In this document: piece by piece, positions 1 through 5,396 of the stretch
Layout of the letters: every line of letters begins with the position of its first letter
How positions within the stretch are numbered: the first letter of the stretch is position 1
From: CAZAPZ01 sp964487285
GTDB lineage: Bacteria; Campylobacterota_A; Desulfurellia; JAADFJ01
Length of the DNA: 5,396 bases
Direction of reading: 5' to 3'
NCBI GenBank assembly: GCA_964487285.1
Contig: CAZAPZ010000103.1
Span: forward strand, 1-5,396
Notes under the pieces: model-generated
What the model saw: only the letters and a program-made list of their open reading frames with translations
Databases searched by the model: none
Told to the model about the DNA's origin: nothing
Made by a program: the position numbers and the translations under genes

Positions 1-287
1 GCTAAAAGGGCATCCCTACCCTCACTCTCAATGGTCGAAAGATTTTTTTTTGATGTGCCGTAAAAATTGTTATGAACTTTTTCATATTCTAAAAACTCAT
101 CATTTTCTATCATTGATAAAAATTTATCTTCCGAAACAAAATGATAATCCTTGGATTCGCACTCGCTTTCCCTTGTCTCTCTTGTTGTATAAGATACGGT
201 TCGTTCTATTGCATCATCTGCATCTATTATCTTATTAGATATCGTAGTTTTACCGGAACCTGTTGGTCCTGAAATAACAATCAGCAT
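1..287 (-). CDS. gmk: Guanylate kinase, N-terminal part (runs off the left edge)
   Basis: Guanylate kinase phosphorylates GMP (or dGMP) to GDP with ATP in the cytoplasm, feeding GTP synthesis. The visible 95 residues open with LIVISGPTGSGKTT, a P-loop at residues 7-15. The GMP-binding region follows: SYTTR (32-36), R39, E42 and DY (47-48), then FLE (65-67) and FYGT (75-78). By alignment to the yeast enzyme, the GMP-contacting Ser, two Arg, two Glu, Tyr and Thr are all kept. Two glycines of the usual R-x-G-E-x-x-G-x-D-Y stretch are serines here (S41, S45), and the Gly of VHGNYYG is Asn (N73). The ATG at 287-285 is the only usable in-frame start near the P-loop. It lies 17 bases after the remA stop and has only a weak, distant AAGAGA as a ribosome site, so co-transcription and coupling with remA are likely. 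The lid domain and C-terminus are outside the window. Confidence 0.95.
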   Translation of the reverse strand, partial: MLIVISGPTGSGKTTISNKIIDADDAIERTVSYTTRETRESECESKDYHFVSEDKFLSMIENDEFLEYEKVHNNFYGTSKKNLSTIESEGRDALL

Positions 288-304
288 GATGAGACCACTA
301 TCTC

Positions 305-541
305 TTATTCCCCGTTTATACGCTTTTGTATAGTGTCAGGTGATAGAGCTGATAAAATAACAAATCCGGCGTCCATCACTACCGCTGATTTTGTTTTTCG
401 ACCGCCGGTTACATCTAAAAGTCTTCCGGCACCAGAAACAGAATCCACCATCTTTTTTATAGGAACAGATGTCAATTTAACCACAGCAATTATTCTTCCT
501 GCCATAACATAATTATCAAAACCAACACTTACAATATGCAT
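305..541 (-). CDS. remA: RemA-like DNA-binding regulator (DUF370 family)
   Basis: This 78-residue protein matches the RemA/DUF370 family along its whole length. It has MHIVSVGFDNYV at the N-terminus, then AGRIIAVV (14-21), SVPIKK (25-30), LLDVTGGRKTKS (41-52), VVMDAGFVILSAL (54-66) and SPDTIQKR (67-74). In Bacillus subtilis RemA activates biofilm matrix and osmoprotection genes, and the protein forms ring-like oligomers that bind DNA through conserved arginines. Those positions correspond here to R16, R48 and K49, so the second residue of the usual Arg-Arg pair is Lys. The ATG at 541 was chosen because family members begin directly at this MxxIxxGF segment. A TTG at 568 would add nine residues with no family match. 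No good Shine-Dalgarno sequence is visible. The gene is the first of a remA-gmk unit and is divergent from the dcw cluster. Its targets in this organism are unknown. Confidence 0.9.
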   Translation of the reverse strand: MHIVSVGFDNYVMAGRIIAVVKLTSVPIKKMVDSVSGAGRLLDVTGGRKTKSAVVMDAGFVILSALSPDTIQKRINGE

Positions 542-580
542 AAGTTCATTGTTATCATTTTTACACAAATTTCAATGAAA

Positions 581-598
581 AAATATAAAAAATATAAA
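581..598. repeat. Tandem 9-bp A/T repeat, possible UP element or RemA site
   Basis: The sequence AAATATAAA occurs twice back to back, at 581-589 and 590-598. It sits just upstream of the predicted mraZ -35 element, where an UP element bound by the RNA polymerase alpha C-terminal domain would lie. It could equally be a RemA binding site or plain AT-rich spacer. Function is inferred from position only. Confidence 0.4.
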
Positions 599-602
599 AG
601 GG

Positions 603-630
603 TTGCATTTCCCATTTTAGTGTATATTAT
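603..630 (+). promoter_or_regulatory. Predicted sigma70-type promoter for mraZ and the dcw operon
   Basis: A weak -35 element TTGCAT (603-608) and a -10 element TATTAT (625-630, one mismatch to TATAAT) are separated by 16 bases. Transcription would start near 637, giving a leader of about 20 bases before the mraZ start codon. An overlapping TATATT at 623-628 is an alternative -10, but with a short 14-base spacer. No comparable promoter is seen on the opposite strand for remA. Confidence 0.5.
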
Positions 631-654
631 GGTCTTAAGTGGGATGTAGGGGGA
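630..654 (+). promoter_or_regulatory. MraZ operator: three pentamer repeats at 10-bp spacing
   Basis: Three direct repeats lie exactly 10 bp apart: TGGTC (630-634), TGGGA (640-644) and GGGGA (650-654), each separated by five bases. Enterobacterial MraZ is known to bind TGGGN repeats separated by 5-bp spacers just upstream of its own gene, so this is very likely the autorepression site. The first copy is degenerate. The array touches the -10 element, covers the presumed start of transcription and runs into the Shine-Dalgarno sequence, so bound MraZ should block initiation. Confidence 0.75.
648..653 (+). promoter_or_regulatory. mraZ ribosome binding site
   Basis: AGGGGG precedes the mraZ ATG with a short spacer of four bases. 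It shares its bases with the third MraZ operator repeat. It fixes the mraZ start at 658, where the protein also begins with the family's MFRG. Confidence 0.7.
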
Positions 655-657
655 CAG

Positions 658-1104
658 ATGTTTAGAGGTCGATATAGTTTTACTATTGATTCTAAAGGAA
701 GAATAAGTATGCCGTCCAAATTCAGAGAACAGATGAAAAAAACGTATGATACAAATAACGTTGTACTTACATCACTTGACGGGTCGGTTTTTGTATATCC
801 TGATCCTATATGGCAAAAGATAGAAGAAAGAGCAAAAACATTGCCTTTATCAAATAAGCAGGCGCGTCAATTTTTAAGATTGTTCTTCTCGGGTGCAAGT
901 GATGCGTCAATAGATGGTCATGGAAGAATCACAATCGCATCGTTTCTCATTAGTTATGCAGAATTGAAACGAGATGTAATGATTGTAGGTAATTTGGATC
1001 ACATTGAGCTTTGGGACAAAAAACGATGGCAGGATACCAAGACAATGATAGAAAGCAACCAAGATTTTATAACGGATTCAATCTCCAAGCTTGGGATATT
1101 TTAA
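658..1104 (+). CDS. mraZ: Transcriptional regulator MraZ
   Basis: MraZ is a small DNA-binding protein of the AbrB/SpoVT-like swapped-hairpin fold that forms ring oligomers and represses its own dcw operon in Escherichia coli. At 148 residues it has the usual length. The start MFRGRYSFTID matches the family. The two signature D-x-x-G-R hairpins are at residues 11-15 (DSKGR) and 86-90 (DGHGR). R15, needed for DNA binding in the E. coli protein, is conserved. Other family blocks include the P-x-K-F-R segment (19-23), LDGSVFVYP (40-48), the ARQFLRLFFSGA segment (69-80) and IELWDKKRW (116-124). The second hairpin is followed by ITIASFL rather than the common ILIPxxL. It is first in the operon and sits directly behind its own candidate operator. 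Its stop (1102-1104) overlaps an ATG by one base in TAATG. Confidence 0.97.
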   Translation: MFRGRYSFTIDSKGRISMPSKFREQMKKTYDTNNVVLTSLDGSVFVYPDPIWQKIEERAKTLPLSNKQARQFLRLFFSGASDASIDGHGRITIASFLISYAELKRDVMIVGNLDHIELWDKKRWQDTKTMIESNQDFITDSISKLGIF

Positions 1105-1130
1105 TGCAGAATTTAACGGTAGATGAGAGC

Positions 1131-2012
1131 ATGTCTGAATTTCATATACCTGTAATGCCAAACGAAATATCACAATTCGCCCAAATCAAAGGCAAATATA
1201 TTGATTTAACAGTCGGCAGCGGAGGACACAGCAAAATTATTTTAGAAGCAAACGAGGAAAACACCTTGCTTGGCATCGACTGCAGCAAAGATAGTTTGAT
1301 GATTGCAGATAAAAGACTGAATAATTGCGGATTCTCAGGTAGATTTACGCTGGTTCCGGAAAACTTTAGAAACATAAAACTGATAGCGCAAGAAAACGAA
1401 TATAAACCTGTAGGAATTCTCGCAGATTTGGGATTTTCATCTTTAGAATTATCCGATAAAAAATTGGGCTTGTCATTTGAAACGGAACAGCCTCTTGATA
1501 TGCGTATAGACCGAACTTTTAAATTGACTGCAGCGACAATAGTCAACAATTGGAATGAATCGCAGCTTTTTCATCTTCTTCAAATGGTCAACGAAAAAAA
1601 AGCCGGAGCTATTTCGCATGCTATTATCAGACGCCGCAAGCAAAATAAAATTAAAACTACATCCGAACTTTCCAATATTGTTTCTTCATGCTATCACAGC
1701 TGGCAGAGAATTCATCCTGCTACTAAAATTTTCTTAGCCTTGAGAATTATGGTTAATGATGAAATAAACAGTTTGGAAAATATGCTCCGAGACAGTTTCA
1801 AACTCTTAAACAAAGGGGGCAGATTAGCCGTTATCAGCTTTAACTCTATAGAAGATAGAATAGTGAAAAAACAGTTTCAATCCTTATCAAAAGATAAAAG
1901 AGCTGAAATCGTATATAAAAAAGGAATCGTACCTGATATTAATGAAAAAAAAAGAAATAAACGAAGCAGAAGTGCAAGGCTAAGAATGGTTGAATGCACA
2001 GAAGTACAATGA
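1131..2012 (+). CDS. rsmH: 16S rRNA (cytosine(1402)-N(4))-methyltransferase RsmH (MraW)
   Basis: RsmH uses S-adenosylmethionine to methylate N4 of C1402 in the 16S rRNA decoding centre. The 293-residue reading shows the family blocks in order: FHIPVM (4-9), the SAM-binding IDLTVGSGGHS (24-34), GIDCSKDSL (48-56), GILADLGFSS (95-104), the PLDMRID block (121-127), IHPATKIFLALRI (194-206), GGRLAVISFNSIEDRIVK (229-246) and RSRSARLR (278-285). The start at 1131 (MSEFHIPVM) matches where relatives begin. An ATG at 1104, overlapping the mraZ stop in TAATG and preceded by GGGA, would give 302 residues and is a real alternative. Three usually conserved positions differ: SFNS for SFHS, VNEK (153-156) for YGEE, and IFLALRI for FQALRI. 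The C-terminal codons overlap ftsL. Confidence 0.95.
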   Translation: MSEFHIPVMPNEISQFAQIKGKYIDLTVGSGGHSKIILEANEENTLLGIDCSKDSLMIADKRLNNCGFSGRFTLVPENFRNIKLIAQENEYKPVGILADLGFSSLELSDKKLGLSFETEQPLDMRIDRTFKLTAATIVNNWNESQLFHLLQMVNEKKAGAISHAIIRRRKQNKIKTTSELSNIVSSCYHSWQRIHPATKIFLALRIMVNDEINSLENMLRDSFKLLNKGGRLAVISFNSIEDRIVKKQFQSLSKDKRAEIVYKKGIVPDINEKKRNKRSRSARLRMVECTEVQ

Positions 2013-2356
2013 ATAGATTTGCAGATACAAAGCATAAAAAGTCAAAATTTAAATTGTCCCTATTCATTATCCTGTCTATTTTTTTATTATCTTTATACAC
2101 CATCAATCAAAAAAACCGATCCATAAAAATAAGATATGAAATCGCAAATTTAGAGAAACAAAACAGAAATACAGTAAAAGACTCAAACAACATAGCTATT
2201 GCGTATTTCAAAAACTCTTCAATACTAAAATTGCAGAAAGTCGCAATGAATAATGGATTAGTATACTATAACGGTGAGATAAGCTTGGTTAGAAAAAGAG
2301 CACCGCATAAACCAATGATGCTCGCACTAAGCAAATCTAACAATTCCGATCAATGA
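2009..2356 (+). CDS. ftsL: Cell division protein FtsL
   Basis: FtsL is a small bitopic inner-membrane protein that, with FtsB/DivIC and FtsQ/DivIB, links the Z-ring to septal peptidoglycan synthesis and activates the FtsW-FtsI synthase. The 115-residue product has a basic cytoplasmic tail (8-15, rich in Lys), one membrane segment (about 16-32), then a polar, probably coiled-coil stretch (about 36-60, including EIANLEKQNR). The segment ILKLQKVAMNNGLV resembles the family's 'ekiAxexLGL' region. FtsL diverges quickly, so the call rests on topology, length and position between rsmH and ftsI. The start at 2009 was chosen because it overlaps the rsmH stop as ATGA, typical of coupled translation, with AGAAG just upstream. 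An ATG at 1994 in the same frame would add five residues. Confidence 0.85.
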   Translation: MNRFADTKHKKSKFKLSLFIILSIFLLSLYTINQKNRSIKIRYEIANLEKQNRNTVKDSNNIAIAYFKNSSILKLQKVAMNNGLVYYNGEISLVRKRAPHKPMMLALSKSNNSDQ

Positions 2357-2447
2357 CTTTCAGCATTCAAAAGCAAACATATAAAAATAAAATTGCGAAA
2401 CAAACGAAATAAGAAGATAGTTGAGGATAAAAAAATAAAAACCATTT

Positions 2448-2451
2448 AGGG
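2448..2451 (+). promoter_or_regulatory. ftsI ribosome binding site
   Basis: AGGG lies six bases before the ATG at 2458. No ATG, GTG or TTG occurs in the same frame between this ATG and the upstream stop at 2428-2430, so the ftsI start is secure. Confidence 0.6.
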
Positions 2452-2457
2452 CAAATA

Positions 2458-4113
2458 ATGAAGATCAAACCTTTACGCAAGGTAAATAAAGATAGATTTA
2501 ATAATTTTACAAAGCTTGAACTGTCTATTTTTATCCTGCTTTATCTAATTATTATCGTACGATTTTTTAATCTTCAGATTATTAACGGAAATAGCCTCAA
2601 GCAAATGAGCAGCAGAGAAACCTCCAATATAATCAATGAGATCTCTTCAAGAAAAGAAATAGTGGATAGAAACGGAATAATACTGGCAAAATCAGTCCCC
2701 GCTTATTCGGTTTACGGAAAAACAGATAATTTTGGCCATATAAGAGAAGCCGAATCCATTCTCAATACAACTTCTGAAAAAATTGCATTGATGAAAAATA
2801 ACTTCAAGAAAAACCACTTTCTATGGATTGCAAGACGCAGGCGTATGTCTGCCGATATGGTTAAAAAACTATCCGCAATAGATGGTATAAACTTAATTAA
2901 AACAACTAAAAGAGTCTATCCTGAGGGAAAACTTGCATCACATATCATTGGATTTTGCGGAGTTGACGGTAATGGACTGGACGGCATAGAAAAAAGCTTA
3001 AATAAAGAGATAGAAATAAAAAACCATAAAAGCAATATTATTATAACCGATGCCCGACATAAAGAAATTGCCTACAAACAGCCGGCTGTCGGTCGTTACA
3101 ATAAAATACATTTAACTATTGACTCAAGGCTTCAGGCAATAGTGCAGAGAGAATTATCGGCAGGAGTAAAAAAATTCCAAGCTGAAAGCGGTGTGGCTAT
3201 ACTGATGCTAAAAGATGGTGAAATTTTAGCATTGAGCAGTTATCCTGAATACGACCCCAATAAACCGTATAGGGTGCCATATTCAATTATGCGCGATAAG
3301 GCAATCTCCAATCTATTTGAACCGGGATCGGTATTCAAAATAGTGACTATATCGGCGGCTCTTGATACCAATAGCGTGCGTCCTAAAGATATTTTTTTTA
3401 CACACAATGGAAGATACAGAGTGGGCAAATATTTTATACATGATTCGCATCCCCACAAATGGCTCACGGCTGCACAGATTATCATTAAATCAAGCAATAT
3501 AGGTGCCATGGAAATAGCCGGTAAAATTGGAGAGGACACATTTTTTTCGTATATCAAAAGGTTTGGTTTTGGACAAAAAACAATGATAAAGCTTCCTGGT
3601 GAATCGAGGGGCATAGTACGAAAAAATTATTTATCCGACAAAGATCGGTTTACAACCGTAGCATTCGGGCAAGGTATTGCGGTAACTGCACTGCAAATAG
3701 CAAAAGCATTTGCAATCATTGCAAATGATGGAAAAAATGTATATCCTCATCTCATATTAAACAAAACTTATAGGGATCCAACACATATAATAAAAGAAAA
3801 AACCGCTCATCAGGTGATTAATATATTAGAAGCGGCTGTGAAAATCGGAACAGGGAAAAAAGCTTACATGAACAGTATTAAAATAGCAGGGAAAACGGGT
3901 ACAGCTCAAATACCATCGCATGGAGGATATTTGAAACATCAATATGTAGCATCATTCGGAGGTATTTTTCCTGCCGATAAACCTGAAGCAATATTGTATG
4001 TAGCACTGCGAAAGCCTAAAACGGCATCTTACGGCGGTCAAGTAGCTGCTCCCATATTCAAAAATATTATAAAGTCATCCATTTTAATCTTAAAACAAGT
4101 GGCAAATCAATAA
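2458..4113 (+). CDS. ftsI: Division-specific class B penicillin-binding protein FtsI (PBP3)
   Basis: FtsI is the septal DD-transpeptidase, anchored in the cytoplasmic membrane with its catalytic domain outside, that crosslinks new peptidoglycan together with the glycosyltransferase FtsW. The 551 residues comprise a short basic cytoplasmic tail, one membrane anchor (about 21-38), and a pedestal domain containing the conserved DRNGIILA block (70-77) and GLDGIEKSL (173-181). The transpeptidase domain runs from about 215. All three active-site motifs are intact: S291-V-F-K294 (acyl-enzyme serine), S345-S-N347 and K479-T-G481. The end carries YGGQVAAPIF (525-534), usual for the family. There are no C-terminal PASTA domains. 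A SpoVD/Pbp2b-type or elongation PBP2 role is less likely given its place between ftsL and murE. A gap of 101 bases separates it from ftsL. Confidence 0.95.
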   Translation: MKIKPLRKVNKDRFNNFTKLELSIFILLYLIIIVRFFNLQIINGNSLKQMSSRETSNIINEISSRKEIVDRNGIILAKSVPAYSVYGKTDNFGHIREAESILNTTSEKIALMKNNFKKNHFLWIARRRRMSADMVKKLSAIDGINLIKTTKRVYPEGKLASHIIGFCGVDGNGLDGIEKSLNKEIEIKNHKSNIIITDARHKEIAYKQPAVGRYNKIHLTIDSRLQAIVQRELSAGVKKFQAESGVAILMLKDGEILALSSYPEYDPNKPYRVPYSIMRDKAISNLFEPGSVFKIVTISAALDTNSVRPKDIFFTHNGRYRVGKYFIHDSHPHKWLTAAQIIIKSSNIGAMEIAGKIGEDTFFSYIKRFGFGQKTMIKLPGESRGIVRKNYLSDKDRFTTVAFGQGIAVTALQIAKAFAIIANDGKNVYPHLILNKTYRDPTHIIKEKTAHQVINILEAAVKIGTGKKAYMNSIKIAGKTGTAQIPSHGGYLKHQYVASFGGIFPADKPEAILYVALRKPKTASYGGQVAAPIFKNIIKSSILILKQVANQ

Positions 4114-4246
4114 TAGAGATTGGCTCGCTTTATTGTAAATAACAAAAGAAACGTGTAATTAATTTTTATTGCATTATATAGAATGGGAATTAGTTTTGAA
4201 GTGACGTAAAAAAGCTTGAAAAAAATTTTAAGGTAAAAGTATAAAA
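4114..4246. other. ftsI-murE intergenic gap
   Basis: These 133 bases contain no ORF of note and no convincing terminator hairpin. Promoter-like pieces occur (TTGCAT followed closely by TATATA; TTGAAG at 4196-4201), but none pairs with a partner at proper spacing. A weak internal promoter for murE is possible but not supported. Confidence 0.4.
4230..4234 (+). promoter_or_regulatory. Weakly placed murE ribosome binding site
   Basis: AAGGT ends 12 bases before the murE ATG, a longer spacer than usual, and the bases between are nearly all A/T. No other in-frame start exists after the stop at 4229-4231, so this start is forced by the reading frame rather than by the site. Confidence 0.4.
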
Positions 4247-5396
4247 ATGAAAATTTCTTCGTTGATTGACAATGCTAAAATTATTAATAGGTATAACGAT
4301 TTAGATATTCGGTCAATATCGCTTTCTTCATCGGAGTGTAGTTCCGGATCACTGTTTTTTGCTATAAAAGGCAGCAAGGCGGATGGGAATGATTTTATAT
4401 ATGACGCATTAAAACGCGGGGCTATTGCAGTAGTTACGGAGAAAAAATTAACCGGTAACATTAATAGTGTGAGAGTAAAAGATGAACGGATAGTTGTTGC
4501 GGAAGCTGCAAAACGATTTTTTATGCACGGCTCTATTAAGATAGCTGGAATCACCGGTACAAACGGAAAGACTACTTGCACTTATCTGATGCGCTCTATC
4601 CTCAAAGCAGATGGAAAAAATCCAGGACTCATAGGAACAATAAGATACGAATATTCAAATTTATCATTAGATCCCAAGCTCACAACTCCAGATCCCATAA
4701 CATTCTGGAAAACAGTATCGACAATGAAAAAAGATGGAGCGGATTTTGTTATCATGGAAGTATCAAGTCACTCTATCAGCCAAAATAGAATATGCGGTAT
4801 AAAGTTTTCCGAAAAACTTTTCACTAATTTATCTCAAGATCATCTTGACTATTACAAGACACTCGAAAATTATGAAAAGGCAAAAATGGCATTTTTTTTG
4901 GACGATACTCCGTCAATCATAAATGGCGATTCAGCCACCGGTAAAAAGATCATAGCTCAATGCGGCAACGTTATATCGTATGGATTTGAAAAACATAATT
5001 TTATACATCCGTCTGATTACTCGCTTACAAAAAATGGCATAAACGCTAACATAAAGTTAGGAAAAGACAGCTTCAAAATTTCATCTCCGCTTTTAGGCAG
5101 TTATAATCTATACAATATCATGGCGGCAATAGGATTTGGCGCAGCTGAATCTATAAGTATAGATAAAATCAAGAAAGGAATATCAGATCTGAAATCCGTA
5201 CCCGGGCGAATAGAGAAAATTCAAAAAAAAGGTATTGATATATACATTGACTATGCTCATACTCCCGATGCATTATACAATGTCGGCAACTGTATAAAAG
5301 ATCTTAATTACAAAAGGATCGTAACTGTTTTTGGAGCAGGCGGAGATAGGGACAAAACAAAAAGACCGCTTATGGCTGAAGCTGTTGAACGATTTT
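4247..5396 (+). CDS. murE: UDP-N-acetylmuramoyl-tripeptide synthetase MurE, C-terminus missing (runs off the right edge)
   Basis: MurE is a cytoplasmic ATP-dependent Mur ligase that adds the third stem-peptide residue (meso-diaminopimelate or L-lysine) to UDP-MurNAc-L-Ala-D-Glu. The visible 383 residues cover the N-terminal UDP-binding domain, including SLFFAIKGSKADGNDFI (35-51), and the central ATPase domain with the P-loop GITGTNGKTT (101-110). TTPDP (146-150), MEVSSHSISQNR (170-181) and DHLDYY (198-203) follow. K213 corresponds to the lysine that is carbamylated in other Mur ligases. The later blocks are GSYNLYNIMAAIG (284-296), VPGRIE (318-323), DYAHTPDAL (335-343) and FGAGGDRDKTKRPLM (362-376). 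The amino-acid selecting motif (DNPR in meso-diaminopimelate enzymes) lies beyond the window, so substrate choice cannot be read. DHLDYY replaces the usual DHLDxH. It follows ftsI after 133 bases and has the same orientation. Confidence 0.95.
   Translation, partial: MKISSLIDNAKIINRYNDLDIRSISLSSSECSSGSLFFAIKGSKADGNDFIYDALKRGAIAVVTEKKLTGNINSVRVKDERIVVAEAAKRFFMHGSIKIAGITGTNGKTTCTYLMRSILKADGKNPGLIGTIRYEYSNLSLDPKLTTPDPITFWKTVSTMKKDGADFVIMEVSSHSISQNRICGIKFSEKLFTNLSQDHLDYYKTLENYEKAKMAFFLDDTPSIINGDSATGKKIIAQCGNVISYGFEKHNFIHPSDYSLTKNGINANIKLGKDSFKISSPLLGSYNLYNIMAAIGFGAAESISIDKIKKGISDLKSVPGRIEKIQKKGIDIYIDYAHTPDALYNVGNCIKDLNYKRIVTVFGAGGDRDKTKRPLMAEAVERF

Noticed and set aside
43..51. Run of nine T (A in the gmk sense strand), and similar runs in murE (4892-4899) and ftsI (3541-3547)
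   Set aside because: They could promote polymerase slippage, but all reading frames are intact and such runs are expected in AT-rich DNA.
50..238. 62-codon open frame on the + strand
   Set aside because: It lies antisense within gmk, which has clear family motifs, and resembles no known protein.
542..568. TTG start at 568 for remA
   Set aside because: It would add nine non-conserved residues ahead of the family start MHIVSVGF, and no ribosome site supports it.
1011..1130. Longer N-terminus for rsmH starting at 1011
   Set aside because: The added residues overlap the conserved end of mraZ in another frame and do not match the RsmH family. Only the ATGs at 1104 and 1131 are plausible.
1142..1549. 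135-codon open frame on the - strand
   Set aside because: It is the antisense shadow of rsmH, whose motifs cover the same bases.
1555..1737. 60-codon open frame on the + strand (and a similar one at 4576-4788)
   Set aside because: Both are out-of-frame shadows within rsmH and murE respectively.
3240..3614. 124-codon open frame on the - strand
   Set aside because: It is antisense to the ftsI transpeptidase domain, including its SxxK and SxN motifs.
4133..4145. Short inverted repeat TTGT-N5-ACAA after ftsI
   Set aside because: A four-base AT-rich stem without a following T-run is too weak to be a terminator.
4228..4581. 117-codon open frame on the - strand
   Set aside because: It is antisense to the N-terminal part of murE and has no family features.

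Overview
This window holds the start of a division and cell wall (dcw) gene cluster on the + strand, and the start of a divergent two-gene unit on the - strand. The DNA is AT-rich throughout, and all seven genes are recognisable housekeeping or regulatory families. I found no mobile element, CRISPR array, tRNA or rRNA.

Left part (1-541, - strand): remA (DUF370, a small DNA-binding regulator) lies 17 bases upstream of gmk (guanylate kinase), which runs off the left edge. The remA-gmk pairing occurs in many Firmicutes and in several Gram-negative-type phyla.

Divergent control region (542-657): 116 bases separate remA from mraZ. They hold a 9-bp tandem A/T repeat, a plausible sigma70-type promoter for mraZ, and three repeats of a TGGGA-like pentamer spaced exactly 10 bp apart. 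The pentamers run from the -10 element into the mraZ ribosome binding site. This is the layout expected of a MraZ autoregulatory operator.

Right part (658-5396, + strand): mraZ, rsmH, ftsL, ftsI and murE (cut by the right edge) appear in the canonical dcw order. The first three are tightly packed: mraZ's stop overlaps a possible rsmH start in TAATG, and rsmH and ftsL overlap in ATGA. Gaps of 101 bases (ftsL-ftsI) and 133 bases (ftsI-murE) follow. MraZ represses the operon, RsmH methylates 16S rRNA, FtsL and FtsI belong to the septal peptidoglycan synthesis machinery, and MurE adds the third residue of the peptidoglycan stem peptide.

Organism: a low-GC bacterium with peptidoglycan. FtsI has no C-terminal PASTA domains, which many Firmicutes division PBPs carry. 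Together with remA-gmk this suggests a lineage outside typical Firmicutes (for example Deferribacterota-, Nitrospirota- or Deltaproteobacteria-like), but the sequence alone does not settle this. No new system is evident. The most interesting parts are the operator architecture, the divergent RemA/MraZ arrangement, and several substitutions at normally conserved positions in Gmk, RsmH and MurE.
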